Assembly: GCA_964473485.1 (NCBI GenBank)
Contig: CAYYPH010000004.1
Location: forward strand, 1-64,000
Length of the DNA: 64,000 bases
Direction of reading: 5' to 3'
DNA from: CAIVAT01 sp964473485
GTDB taxonomy: Bacteria > Bacteroidota > Bacteroidia > Bacteroidales > FEN-979
The notes under the pieces are model-generated. The model was not told where the DNA came from, made no database searches, and worked only from the letters and a program-made list of their open reading frames with translations. Shown here in pieces: positions 1 to 9,262 of this stretch. Positions within the stretch are counted from its first letter, which is position 1, and each line of letters opens with the position of its first letter. The translations under genes were made by a program, and so were the position numbers.

Positions 1-78
1 TCATTACTCTAAAAATCGGTTAATAAACCTTATTTTTTTACCACTGATTAGTTACGTTACCTGAAATTTAAACGATCC

Positions 79-1338
79 ATGTTTGCACCGGAATTTGATA
101 ATTGTACCGGCTTTCTTAAGTCTCATCCGGAATGGATAGACGGCCAGACGCGACTAAGACTTGAAAAGCTTTATGCTCTTATGCAACGGATCAGGGTACA
201 GGGAGATGATGACCTGAGGTCGGTCTGGATCGAGGTATCCCGCGGTGGTATCAGGAGATACGGAAGTTATGGCGTGTATAAGCGCGAAGGGATGGTTTCT
301 ACGAGGGAGGAATTCAGGCAAATGTGGCTGGATTATTATCCCGGAAAAACAAAGTGGTACAAATTTTCAACAGCAAAATACCGCGATGATCACTACTTTT
401 ATGTCAATTCCGATCTGATCTTTACCCTGAACGGAAAAAACAAACAGATCGAAGGAAAAAATGACGGGGATCATGAAATCCATGCATTCCTCGATGGGCT
501 TTTGACTCATGTTGCCCGTGAAATTGCGAATCTGCAGAAGGATCCGTCCGGATGGAATTCATACTTGTAAAAGAACCTCTCGTTCAATCTTCGTGTAGGA
601 AAGATTAAAAGAGAGGTGTTGTGGCAGATCTTTGGCAAAGAAGCGGTGAGGTTTGATAAGCAGTTGGGCAAACGCCGGATCGCTAAGTTGAAAAAGTACA
701 TTGCTGCCAGCAATTCTCCCGGATATAGCAGGATTCTTGACCGGGTTACGGCTGATGATTTTTTCCGCTTCTGCGAGATCGCCTATGAAGCGAACGCTTA
801 TTTCAAGGGGGACCGGAAAAAAATGCCCTCCCGCGAGAAGTACACGGCCATGGCCGACGGGAGGGATGGCGGGCTACAGCAGATAACCGGAGATACAGCA
901 GAGGCATTCCGGGATTGGTACCACGGAAGCGGCTGGCGGATCGGCCATCCCTGGGAAATATGCAGGGGTGGGAATTCCACACATATATCCCTGTCGGTTT
1001 ACCCGGAAGGATCCGGATGGAGGATGTCACTGTCGGGATCGAGCTCCGTGAGGGTTGTTGAAACGGTGAAAATCGCCACTGCCTTGTACGACCGGGGTAT
1101 CCCATTCGAACTTATTCAGAAAGAGGAGGTTCTCCGGATGGTGACCGGTGCGGATCATGTTGGAATCGTCCCGGAATATGTCTTTCCAAGGTACTGTCAC
1201 GGTTTTTTCCCGCAAGAGGACCGGATCATCGACTTCATGAATCTTTACCGTGAAGATGAGGAGAAGATCATCCCGGCAGCATCCTGGTATCCTTTGGATC
1301 TCATTGAGCCTGAAAATGAGGAAAATCGTGACGCGTGA
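79..1338 (+). pseudogene. Conserved hypothetical protein split by an in-frame TAA stop
   Basis: Two open stretches in the same frame, 79-567 (163 aa) and 571-1338, are separated only by TAA at 568-570. Translation resumes at once with KNLSFNLRVGKIKR and stays open to the end, so the simplest reading is one ~419-residue protein with a nonsense change (for example GAA to TAA, giving YLEKNL). A GTG at 616 could start a separate 240-aa protein, but the conserved-looking segment begins before it. The second half holds HPWEICRGGNSTHISL and IVPEYVFPRYC, which I remember from uncharacterised proteins of other bacteria. No catalytic fold is recognised. The last codons (NRDA) lie in an 18-bp tandem duplication. 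Real pseudogene, readthrough or consensus error cannot be separated here. Confidence 0.6.
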
Positions 1339-1400
1339 CAAAATCGTGACGCGTGACGGGTGAATTTTCAATTGTCAACTATCAATTGTCAATTGTCCAT
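1322..1400. repeat. 18-bp tandem duplication followed by heptanucleotide repeats
   Basis: The 18-bp unit AAAATCGTGACGCGTGAC occurs twice back to back (1322-1339, 1340-1357) and covers the last codons and stop of the preceding gene. From 1364 it gives way to near-perfect 7-mers: ATTTTCA, ATTGTCA, ACTATCA, ATTGTCA, ATTGTCC. The array ends 12 bp before the phosphoesterase start. This is one of several heptamer arrays in the window. Confidence 0.85.
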
Positions 1401-1411
1401 TTTTTTCTACC

Positions 1412-2290
1412 TTGCCTTCCAAAACCATCTGTATGCCGGCGAATCGTGCTTTCTTTGTCTCCGACCTTCACGGGCATAAAAACCGTTACAGGGATCTCTT
1501 TGCCCGGGTGATGCTGGATAAACCGCAAGCGGTGTTTATCGGCGGCGATGTCACCCCCCATTTTGCCCGCCTTACTTCCGGCGAAGATTTTTTCAACGAC
1601 TACCTGCTTCCGGCTTTCAGGAGGTTGAAAGAGGAGATGAAGGAGCGTTACCCCGTTGTTTTTATTATCCTTGGAAATGACGACCCCCGGAGCGAGGAGG
1701 AATATCTTTTCCGGGGTGAACAGGAGGGCCTCTGGCAATATCTCCACAACCGGAAGTCGGTTTTCGGGGAGCTCACCGTCTACGGCTACGCCTTCTTACC
1801 CCCGACGCCGTTCAGGCTGAAGGACTGGGAGCGTTACGATGTTTCCCGCTACGTCGACCCCGGATGCACCCCCCCCACCGAAGGAATCCGGACCGTCGAC
1901 ACCGGTGAGGACATCGAGTATTGCACGATCCAAAAGGATCTTGAAGCGCTGACCGGCCGCGATGACCTTACGCATGCCATCTTTCTTTTCCACTCCCCAC
2001 CCTACGAGACCAACCTCGACCGGGCGGCCCTCGACGGGATGACCGTCGACCATGTGCCGCTCGACGTACATATCGGGAGCATCGCCATCAAACGGTTCAT
2101 TGAGGAAAAAAAGCCGATGCTGACCCTGCACGGCCATGTGCATGAATCGACCCGGATCACCGGGCAGTGGATGGAAAAGATCGGCGAAACCTGGGCCATC
2201 AATGCGGCAACGGACCAAAAGGGGCTGTGTCTCGTCACCATCCCGCTCCACAACCCGGCCGAAGCTACACGGATCATCACGGATTCCTGA
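1412..2290 (+). CDS. Calcineurin-like metallophosphoesterase
   Basis: A 292-aa cytoplasmic protein with the metallophosphoesterase metal-binding blocks in order: SDLHGH (D18, H20), GGD (D46), GND (N89), FHSPP (about 193) and HGHVHES (about 240). The family uses a di-metal centre to hydrolyse phosphomonoesters or phosphodiesters; the substrate cannot be read from the sequence. There is no signal peptide. A long insert between the GND and FHSPP blocks (about 100-190) may shape specificity. The start follows a repeat array directly, and no clear promoter is seen. It is followed by a 560-bp repeat field, so it is probably monocistronic. Family assignment is firm, function open. Confidence 0.88.
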   Translation: MPSKTICMPANRAFFVSDLHGHKNRYRDLFARVMLDKPQAVFIGGDVTPHFARLTSGEDFFNDYLLPAFRRLKEEMKERYPVVFIILGNDDPRSEEEYLFRGEQEGLWQYLHNRKSVFGELTVYGYAFLPPTPFRLKDWERYDVSRYVDPGCTPPTEGIRTVDTGEDIEYCTIQKDLEALTGRDDLTHAIFLFHSPPYETNLDRAALDGMTVDHVPLDVHIGSIAIKRFIEEKKPMLTLHGHVHESTRITGQWMEKIGETWAINAATDQKGLCLVTIPLHNPAEATRIITDS

Positions 2291-2852
2291 GATGTTTCCT
2301 TACGACCACTCAACAACCGGTATTCATCACCTCAGTCAATCGCGGGGAATTGCCCGGCTGCCTTTAAATAAGCGGATCATCAAAGAGATCTTGTCATGGC
2401 ATGATGGCTTTCGGAAACCAATTTGTAAATAACATATATTGAGCCCACCCAATGGATCCCCACGAAGCACTACGCATAATACACCTCTTTGGGATGGAAA
2501 CATGACCCCACCCCGGCCAGAATCCACTACCCGTCCACCTGTTCACCCGTCACCCGTCACCCATCACGATGGGGACGGATGGTTATCCGTCCCTACAATC
2601 CCACAATCCATCACAACGTCACCCGTCACGCGTCACGATGGGGACGGATGATTATCCGTCCCTACAATCCCACCATCCGTCACAACGTCACCCGTCACGC
2701 GTCACGATGGGGACGGATGATTATCCGTCCCTACAATCCCACCATCTGTCACAACGTCACCCGTCACCCATCACGATTTTGTCACGCGTCACGCGTCACG
2801 TGTCACGTTTTTTCACCCGTCACCCGTCACGTTTTTTCACCCGTTCACCCGC
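2291..2852. repeat. Intergenic repeat field of CGTCACC/CGTCACG heptamers
   Basis: This gap holds no credible gene; the open frames across 2439-2955 are translations of repeats. From about 2531 it consists of heptamers of the CGTCACC, CGTCACG, CATCACG and CACGCGT type, with a 69-bp higher-order unit in the middle and runs such as CACGCGT CACGCGT CACGTGT CACGTTT near 2781-2808. It separates the plus-strand phosphoesterase from a minus-strand gene, so it lies between converging transcripts. Confidence 0.85.
2568..2774. repeat. Three tandem 69-bp units, each with a 9-bp-stem hairpin
   Basis: GATGGGGACGGAT recurs at 2568, 2637 and 2706, an exact 69-bp period with few differences between copies. 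Each unit contains GGGACGGAT, four bases (GGTT or GATT), then ATCCGTCCC: a 9-bp perfect stem with a tetraloop. It then runs CTACAATCCCA and ends in three heptamers of the CGTCACC/CGTCACG type (21 bp). Because the units lie between converging genes, they could fold in either transcript. There are no unique spacers, so this is not a CRISPR array. Confidence 0.9.
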
Positions 2853-3722
2853 TCAGGCAGTCCGTTTCCTGATCAGTCTGGCTCCATCGGTAATGGCCCC
2901 GATCATGGAGGCAAAGCTGTCCCTGTTCTCAATGTCACGGTCGGTGACGATGTGAAGGTCGATCAGCCCGTCGGACCTGTAACCCGTTTTCATGAAATTC
3001 AGTTCGGCCAGGCACAGGCTCCACCCCCTGAACCATGCCGTCAGTTCCCTCCGCTGTTGCTCATCGCCCCTGAAGTGAACCAGGATATCGATGTCGCTGG
3101 CCGGTCCCGAGGTGGCATTCTTCGTGCTGCCGATCAGGTACATCGCTTCCACACCGAAATGGTCGAAGTCGAGCTTCTCTCCTATCTTATTCACCATCTC
3201 GTTCCGCCAGATCCAGTGAATATCGGGCTGATCGGGCAAAAGCCCGGTTAAGTCACGGTCGGGACCCGGATGTTCCTGGTTTTCGCTTTCCAGCGTCTCG
3301 ATGGTTTGCAGGAGTTTCCGGTTGAAAATATAGGCGCTTATGTTGGTTGCAATGGTATTCAGCAGCTTCTGTTCCTCCGGGAGAAACGGATTGTTGACCG
3401 GCCAGGGTTTGGGCTGGATGTAGAATACCTCAATCTTCCCGAACACCTTATCATCGATGACAATATCGGCCGACTGTTTCCATTCCGTTTCCTCCCAGCC
3501 TTCCTCCTTATAGACGCGGTCTTCGAACAGGATCTTCACTCTCACCTGCACCGGGAACTGCCAACCGCCCCATATATGCCGTACGATCTCCATCATGAAA
3601 TCATCGACGGGCAGGTTTTCATGAATGATCTCGTTGACCCTGTAAAGGCATTTCAGTTCCTTCTCCCGCTCCTTCAGGCGGGCCAGCTTGTGTTCAAAGT
3701 CGGATGGATCGAATAACTTCAT
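2853..3722 (-). CDS. GAF-like sensor plus nucleotidyltransferase domain protein
   Basis: A 289-aa cytoplasmic protein. The N-terminal ~150 residues start with a charged, possibly coiled-coil helix (KLARLKEREKELKCLYRVN) and continue into a GAF-like region. The C-terminal part has the DNA-polymerase-beta type nucleotidyltransferase signature GSTKNATSGPASDIDILV, with the paired aspartates (DID) that bind metal, followed by DLHIVTDRD with a third acidic position. Such minimal nucleotidyltransferases transfer NMP groups to proteins or small molecules; the target is unknown. The gene ends at the edge of the repeat field and starts 33 bp after the upstream lipoprotein gene, so the two may be co-transcribed. 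Confidence 0.65.
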   Translation of the reverse strand: MKLFDPSDFEHKLARLKEREKELKCLYRVNEIIHENLPVDDFMMEIVRHIWGGWQFPVQVRVKILFEDRVYKEEGWEETEWKQSADIVIDDKVFGKIEVFYIQPKPWPVNNPFLPEEQKLLNTIATNISAYIFNRKLLQTIETLESENQEHPGPDRDLTGLLPDQPDIHWIWRNEMVNKIGEKLDFDHFGVEAMYLIGSTKNATSGPASDIDILVHFRGDEQQRRELTAWFRGWSLCLAELNFMKTGYRSDGLIDLHIVTDRDIENRDSFASMIGAITDGARLIRKRTA

Positions 3723-3755
3723 CAGGTATGATTTATGAAAACAGTCAGCCGATCA

Positions 3756-4562
3756 CTATTTCTTCATGGTCAGGCTCATCTGGTAGTACTGGGCGGACGA
3801 ATAAATCTTCTTCACCGTGACAACAGAGGAGGTATCGACGACAAACTCGCTCATGCCGACGGGATGTGAAGGATTGGCCCAGTCGTAGGTGTACCCCAGC
3901 CGGGTCCAGGGAAATGCGCTGGTGGTAGTGGTGTCGTACTTGTTGGCGATCTCGTTCATGAACCACTTGCGATGTTTCTCGCTCGCGGTGGCCGGGAAAT
4001 ACAGCTCCGCCTCCTGGTCGGTGATCTCTGGATCGGGTGTCGGGCGGAACAGGTTCTCCGGGTAAACCCAAAATTCCACGAAATAGTTGTTTTTCGTATC
4101 CGGCGGCATTCCAAGGACCTGAGCGATCCGCAGGTGCAGGGCAGCGCTGTCGGCCGGACTCTGTTTCTTCAGGAAGTCAAGCATTTCAGGCGAAGTGGTG
4201 ACCCAACTCATGTAGGCCTGCACGTTACTGGTTTTAAAGGTCTTTCCTTCCGGCCAGTATTGCAGGCTGCCCTGTTTCATCCAGGAGATCACCAGGACCC
4301 GCTGCCGGCCGGCTGAGTCGGTCGACCATACCAGGTTGCCCTGTCCCGCCATGCTGTCGCCGTAATTCACAACGGGAACCAGGCTGTGGAATATCTCATA
4401 CGGTTGTACTGTTTTAGCATCGATAACCGCGAGGTTGTACCGGTGTTTCAGGGATGCCTGGCTGTTCCCGGACGGAACATAGGTGATGTCATCCTTGGTG
4501 CATGCCTGAAGGATGATGGCCGCCAGAAAAACCAGCAAGGCCGGTCGAATCAAATTTTTCAT
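3756..4562 (-). CDS. Lipoprotein of unknown function
   Basis: The chosen start (ATG at 4562) gives a 268-aa protein opening with MKNLIRPALLVFLAAIILQAC, a lipoprotein signal with lipobox LQAC. The open frame runs 23 codons further upstream, but that extension is not signal-like and overlaps the promoter. The mature part is soluble and rich in aromatic residues (for example FVEFWVYPENLFRPTPDPE and RKWFMNEIANKYD), with no motif I recognise. It is probably exported and anchored in the envelope. A TAnnTTTG-type element lies 32 bp upstream. Confidence 0.7.
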   Translation of the reverse strand: MKNLIRPALLVFLAAIILQACTKDDITYVPSGNSQASLKHRYNLAVIDAKTVQPYEIFHSLVPVVNYGDSMAGQGNLVWSTDSAGRQRVLVISWMKQGSLQYWPEGKTFKTSNVQAYMSWVTTSPEMLDFLKKQSPADSAALHLRIAQVLGMPPDTKNNYFVEFWVYPENLFRPTPDPEITDQEAELYFPATASEKHRKWFMNEIANKYDTTTTSAFPWTRLGYTYDWANPSHPVGMSEFVVDTSSVVTVKKIYSSAQYYQMSLTMKK

Positions 4563-4593
4563 AGCAAAAATCTTTTCAGTTGTAAAGTAACTA

Positions 4594-4601
4594 CAAATAT
4601 A
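4594..4601 (-). promoter_or_regulatory. Bacteroidota -7 element (TATATTTG)
   Basis: CAAATATA on the plus strand reads TATATTTG on the minus strand, matching TAnnTTTG, 32 bp before the lipoprotein start at 4562. No clear -33 TTTG was found at the expected distance. Confidence 0.5.
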
Positions 4602-4619
4602 ACAACCATTAGCTGATGA

Positions 4620-4664
4620 ACATTCACTCATTCACTCATTCACTCATTCACTCATTCACTCATT
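4620..4664. repeat. Octanucleotide tandem repeat (CATTCACT)n
   Basis: CATTCACT is repeated about five times between the start region of the lipoprotein gene and the 3' end of the aminotransferase gene. Unlike the other arrays in the window its period is 8. Confidence 0.85.
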
Positions 4665-6510
4665 TCCCTCTCTCCATCCCCCTGAGTGTCTCAATCAGCC
4701 GGTCCACATCCCCGGCGGTGGTGCCGAGACCCAGGCTTACGCGAACGATTCCCGGCGGACTGAATCCCGGGATCACTTTGACCATAAAGCCCTGCAGGCT
4801 TTCAGCCCAGGGCGGCACCCCTGCAAGTCGTTTGATGGCGAGATGTGCGCAATGGCAGCCGTACCTGACTCCGATCCCCCCGCGTGAGGCAAGTTCACGG
4901 GCAAAACGGCCGGGTAGTTTGCCTTTGAAGTCAAGCAAGACCACACCTCCTTTCCGGTCAAAACGGGGAGAAGCCGGATCGCTGATCCCGAAAACCTTTA
5001 CTTTTTTAATTTCCGAAACGCCTTTCAGCAACTTTGCAGTCAATGCCTGCTCCTCCTCCTTTATCAAATCGAAGCCTACCCGTTGCAACAGTTCCAGCGC
5101 TTTGCCGAGCGCGGCAATGCCCCCCACATTCGCCTCGCCCGAGGAATGGATCTCCTCCATTTCAACCGGGCTGAAACGGAGCAGTCCGCGCCGGGCGATA
5201 AGAACACCCGTACCGAAAGGGGCGTAGGCCTTGTGGGCCGAAAAGACCAGATAATCGATCCCCCAGGCATCCATCTCTGTTTTGCGGCGGGCGATGAGCT
5301 GGGCGGCATCCACCAGCAGCTTTGCCCCGTACCGGTGCACGATACGGCTGATCTCAGCCACATCGTTGAAGGTGCCGGTTACATTCGACGCCCCTGACAG
5401 CGCCACCAGGGTGATCCGTTTGGGGCCATGCAAGCCCTTCTGATTGTACTCGCCAAGTATACGGTCAAGTTCGTCCAGGTCAAAGAAGCCCTCTTTGTCG
5501 AACGACAGGTGAATGACGGTATGCCCGGCAACGGTCCGCCAGGGCAGGTCGTTCGATGAATGTTCGAGGAGGGAGGTCATGATGACCGGTTCATGGCCGT
5601 TCACTGTTTCAAGGGCCATGTTCCCGGCCACAAGGTTGATCGCCTCGGTGGTGTTTGTGGTAAAGATCACGTCATATTTTTCAGTTGAAGCGCCTACTGC
5701 CAAGGCACACCCCTGCCGGACCTTTTCCATCAGTTCAGTTCTCCCTGCAATGGGGAGCCTCCACGCTTTGCTCACTGTCTCCCACACCGGCCTGAAGGCA
5801 TGGGTGCTGGCCGCATTGTCGAAATTGATGTAGGGTTTCATCCCGTCGCGGACAGGCGCCAGCGATCCCTTGCCCACCATCGAATCCCTGAGTTTTTCGA
5901 GCAGTTCCTTCCCGCCGAGCGAATCCGTATCGTGGCACTGAAAAACATCGCTGACGGTCATTCCATCCAGTTCCTTTATCTCAACAACGGGGCCGGCACC
6001 GGGACCGTTTTTCAACTGCAGCGCCCGTGCAAAAGCAATAACGTTGATGATGGCGGGAGTGCCTGCCTCAAACAGGCCGGGGGCTTTGTCCCAGATGACC
6101 CATCCGGGTGCGATGAGTTTGGCCGTCCCGCCCCCGGTCTCGAACGGAATGCCGTGCGGCAGGGCGTTCCGCCGCGCCACCACGGTGGTTATACCCAGCG
6201 GAATCCCGGTTTCAGATGAAGTTATTGTTTGGTAACTTCCCGGCTGGAGCAGCTCCGTAAGTTTTTTTGCCCTCCGCGGAGAACAGAAAATCACTGTATG
6301 GCTCTGCTTCCTGAAACGCTCCGGCCCGTCAGCACCTTCCCGTTCTCTCTTTTTTTCCAGGTAGTCCAGCACTGTATCGCGCGCCTCTTCGTAGCGCCGG
6401 GTGGTGACTTCGGAATGGTGGCCGCTGCCGCGGTGGACGTTAGAATAGGTCTCAAGAGCAGAATAAACATACTCTTCCAGGCCTGAAAGTGGTTGATTGA
6501 CAATATTCAT
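4660..6510 (-). CDS. Class V aminotransferase / cysteine desulfurase-like, with extra N-terminal half-domain
   Basis: A 616-aa protein, far longer than the ~400 residues usual for the family. The catalytic part (about 225-616) has YINFDNAAS, TTNTTEAINLV, H317 stacking region, DAAQ (D401), SAHK with the PLP lysine K427, and GCHCAHL (C552/C554), the position of the desulfurase cysteine. Residues 1-190 look like a second class V large domain with its middle deleted: YSNVHRGSG and YEEAR resemble the usual N-terminal block, and ETGGG plus FEAGTPAI the block after the PLP lysine. The catalytic domain itself lacks the NVHRG block, so the two parts may complement each other. Role could be sulfur mobilisation or another PLP reaction. 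Confidence 0.75.
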   Translation of the reverse strand: MNIVNQPLSGLEEYVYSALETYSNVHRGSGHHSEVTTRRYEEARDTVLDYLEKKREREGADGPERFRKQSHTVIFCSPRRAKKLTELLQPGSYQTITSSETGIPLGITTVVARRNALPHGIPFETGGGTAKLIAPGWVIWDKAPGLFEAGTPAIINVIAFARALQLKNGPGAGPVVEIKELDGMTVSDVFQCHDTDSLGGKELLEKLRDSMVGKGSLAPVRDGMKPYINFDNAASTHAFRPVWETVSKAWRLPIAGRTELMEKVRQGCALAVGASTEKYDVIFTTNTTEAINLVAGNMALETVNGHEPVIMTSLLEHSSNDLPWRTVAGHTVIHLSFDKEGFFDLDELDRILGEYNQKGLHGPKRITLVALSGASNVTGTFNDVAEISRIVHRYGAKLLVDAAQLIARRKTEMDAWGIDYLVFSAHKAYAPFGTGVLIARRGLLRFSPVEMEEIHSSGEANVGGIAALGKALELLQRVGFDLIKEEEQALTAKLLKGVSEIKKVKVFGISDPASPRFDRKGGVVLLDFKGKLPGRFARELASRGGIGVRYGCHCAHLAIKRLAGVPPWAESLQGFMVKVIPGFSPPGIVRVSLGLGTTAGDVDRLIETLRGMERGK

Positions 6511-6838
6511 TGCATGAAGATTTGGTTGCGAAAAGGATTTTGTAAAAATAACAAAATCATACAGTTGATCTTATGACATTAAAAACCTGAAAAGTTACAT
6601 ATTCAGAGAGGCGGAAAACTGATTTAATAATTATTTAACATCAGCATTGTAACTGAATACTGTTTTATGAGTCTGAGTCTGGGTATTCAGACAGGATGCC
6701 GGAAGCGGAAACGGATGTGTTCGGGCAGGAAGATTGATCACGGACAGACTTTTTCACTGATTTATCCGTTATAATGCATCTCCATGAAAAGCAAAACTTT
6801 TCATCATTAAAGTACTGTATTTGATATCAATATTATAA
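6511..6838. other. 328-bp divergent intergenic region
   Basis: Region between the divergent aminotransferase and receptor genes. It must hold both promoters, but no exact TAnnTTTG element was found. A short stem (ATGAAAAG at 6784-6791 pairing with CTTTTCAT at 6797-6804, 5-base loop) lies 35 bp before the receptor start and could be in its leader. Nothing gene-like seen. Confidence 0.5.
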
Positions 6839-9190
6839 ATGAACAGTTACCTGAAAATCCTTCTGGTGGCACTTCTGGTGGCAGGTACCGGCCTTCGGGT
6901 CAGGGCCGATAACGACCTCGCGAAGAAATACACCATCAGCGGTTCGATCCGCGACAAGTCGAACGGTGAAGACCTCACGGGGGCCACCATCTATGTTACG
7001 GAACTGAAGACCGGCGCCATTTCTGACCTTTACGGCCACTACTCGCTGACCCTTCCGGAGGGCAATTACACGCTCCAGTATTCCTTTATCGGCTATAAAA
7101 CCATCCGGAAGGAGGTTGTGCTCACCTCCGACATCCGGCTGAACGTGGAGCTGGAACCCGCAACCAAAGAGTTGAAGGAGGTGGTGGTGACCAGCGAGCA
7201 GTCGAACAAGAATGTTGCCCGGCCCGAGATGAGTACCTTTAAAATGGATATCAAGACCATCCGGAAGATCCCTTCGCTGATGGGTGAAGTGGATATCATC
7301 AAGGCCATCCAACTGTTGCCGGGCGTTCAGCCGGTGAGCGAAGGGGGTAGCGGGTTCAGCGTGCGCGGCGGCGCCCCCGACCAGAACCTGATCATCCTCG
7401 ACGAAGCTACCGTGTACAACGCCTCCCACCTCATGGGATTTTTCTCAGTCTTCAACAACGACGCCATCAGGGATGTGAAACTTTACAAGGGTGATATACC
7501 GCCGGCATACGGCGGAAGGCTCTCATCGGTGCTGGATGTGCGTATGAAAGAGGGAAACTCGAGAAAATACGAAGTGACCGGCGGCATCGGGCTGATCGCC
7601 TCCAGGCTAACGGTGGAGGGGCCGATCTGGAAAGATAAGATATCGTTCGTTGCTTCGGGCAGGCGCACCTACGCCGACCTGTTTCTGCCCCTGGCCAGCG
7701 AAGAGGCCCTGCGCGACAACCGGCTCTATTTTTACGACCTGAACGGCAAGGTCAACTACCGCATCGACGACAAGAACCACATTTTCCTTTCGGGATATTT
7801 CGGCCGGGATGTCTTTAAGAACGACTTTGCCAGGATGAGCTGGGGAAACGGAACGGGGACCCTGCGCTGGAACCGGATCTTCAATAAAAAACTGTTCGGT
7901 AACTTCACCTTCGTTTACAGTGACTACCGGTATATGTTAGGCACCCCTGAAGGGCAGACCACCTCGTTTGAATGGAACTCGAGCCTGCGTGATGCCGGCC
8001 TGAAAGGCGACCTGAGCTATTACATCAACACCAGCAATACGCTGCGGTTCGGCGTTTCAGGCGTGTACCATATGATCAACCCCGGGGTGGCCCGAGGGAT
8101 CGGCAACGAAAGCGCTTTTACCGAGGTGGATGTACCCGACAATTTTTCGCTCGAATCGGGCGTGTACGTGGGGAACGAACAAAAGGCGGGTGAACACTGG
8201 ACCCTGAAATACGGTCTGCGTTTCTCCCTGTTCCAGAACATCGGTCCGGGAACCGTTTACAAGTATGATGCGAATTACAACGCCACCGACTCGGTCATTT
8301 ATCCAACCGGTCAGTTTTACAATACCTACTACGGCATTGAACCCCGGCTGGGGATCCTCTATACATTCAACGAACGGTCGTCGGTAAAGGCAAGCTATTC
8401 GCGGACGAACCAGTACCTGCAGTTAGCCCAGAACTCCACGGCCGGCACGCCTCTCGACATCTGGTTCCCGGCCAGTCCGAACATCAAACCACAGGTTTCC
8501 GACCAGGGGGCCCTCGGGTATTTCAGGAATTTCCTCAACAACACCATCGAAACCTCGGTGGAGGTCTATTACAAGCACATGAACAACGTGATCGACTTCA
8601 AGGATTTCGCGCAGTTGCTGCTGAACCCGAAATTAGAGGGGGAGGTACGCGAAGGCAAGGGATGGTCTTACGGCGCCGAGTTCCTGGTGCGGGTCAACGA
8701 GAAGAATTTCGGCGGCTGGGTCAGCTACACCTATTCGCGAAGCATGCGCCAGATACCGGAGATCAACGACGGGGACCCCTACCCCGCCCCTTACGACAAG
8801 CCGCACAACGTGGCCATCGTGGGCAACTGGCAGTTCCTGCCGCGCTGGTCGGTGTCGGCCAACTGGGTTTACGCTACGGGCAACCCGGTGACCTTCCCCA
8901 CAGGGCGGGCCGAGATCGGCGGCAAGGTAGTACCCATCTACAGCGACCGGAACGCTTACCGTTACCAGGATTACCACCGGCTCGACATTTCCATTGTTTT
9001 CTCATCGAAAAAGAAGGAAAACAGCAGGTTCAACTGGGATATCAACGCTTCGGCCTACAACGTCTACAACCGGCACAACACCTGGTCGGTCAACTTTGTG
9101 CAGGATAAGGAAAATCCCAATGTGACCTATGCCGAGAAGGTTTACCTCTTTGGCATCGTGCCTTCGGTTACCTTTAACTTTCATTTTTAA
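6839..9190 (+). CDS. TonB-dependent outer-membrane receptor with carboxypeptidase-regulatory domain
   Basis: A 783-aa protein. Residues 1-23 are a signal peptide. A CarboxypepD_reg-like beta-sandwich follows (about 30-110: YTISGSIRDKSNGEDLTGA through FIGYKTIRKEVVL). The plug domain (about 150-240) has IKAIQLLPGVQ, GFSVRGGAPDQNLIILDEA and AYGGRLSSVLDVRM, and a 22-strand-type barrel fills the rest, ending in aromatic FNFHF as outer-membrane barrels do. It would import a large substrate using TonB energy. The next gene is a DUF4249 lipoprotein 72 bp downstream, a pairing common in Bacteroidota; the substrate is unknown and the pair is not a classic SusCD unit. Confidence 0.88.
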   Translation: MNSYLKILLVALLVAGTGLRVRADNDLAKKYTISGSIRDKSNGEDLTGATIYVTELKTGAISDLYGHYSLTLPEGNYTLQYSFIGYKTIRKEVVLTSDIRLNVELEPATKELKEVVVTSEQSNKNVARPEMSTFKMDIKTIRKIPSLMGEVDIIKAIQLLPGVQPVSEGGSGFSVRGGAPDQNLIILDEATVYNASHLMGFFSVFNNDAIRDVKLYKGDIPPAYGGRLSSVLDVRMKEGNSRKYEVTGGIGLIASRLTVEGPIWKDKISFVASGRRTYADLFLPLASEEALRDNRLYFYDLNGKVNYRIDDKNHIFLSGYFGRDVFKNDFARMSWGNGTGTLRWNRIFNKKLFGNFTFVYSDYRYMLGTPEGQTTSFEWNSSLRDAGLKGDLSYYINTSNTLRFGVSGVYHMINPGVARGIGNESAFTEVDVPDNFSLESGVYVGNEQKAGEHWTLKYGLRFSLFQNIGPGTVYKYDANYNATDSVIYPTGQFYNTYYGIEPRLGILYTFNERSSVKASYSRTNQYLQLAQNSTAGTPLDIWFPASPNIKPQVSDQGALGYFRNFLNNTIETSVEVYYKHMNNVIDFKDFAQLLLNPKLEGEVREGKGWSYGAEFLVRVNEKNFGGWVSYTYSRSMRQIPEINDGDPYPAPYDKPHNVAIVGNWQFLPRWSVSANWVYATGNPVTFPTGRAEIGGKVVPIYSDRNAYRYQDYHRLDISIVFSSKKKENSRFNWDINASAYNVYNRHNTWSVNFVQDKENPNVTYAEKVYLFGIVPSVTFNFHF

Positions 9191-9262
9191 GATCAACCAG
9201 GAAATGCGCATTAAGCGTTTTACCGATAAATCAGTTTCAGTTAAATAAAACATTACGACAGA

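Noticed and set aside
2568..2774. Possible CRISPR array because of regularly spaced repeats
   Set aside because: Units are contiguous with no unique spacers, and no cas gene is in the window.
2439..2955. Overlapping plus-strand open frames of 70-128 codons
   Set aside because: They are translations of the 69-bp units and heptamers, with repeat-like peptides and no homology expected.
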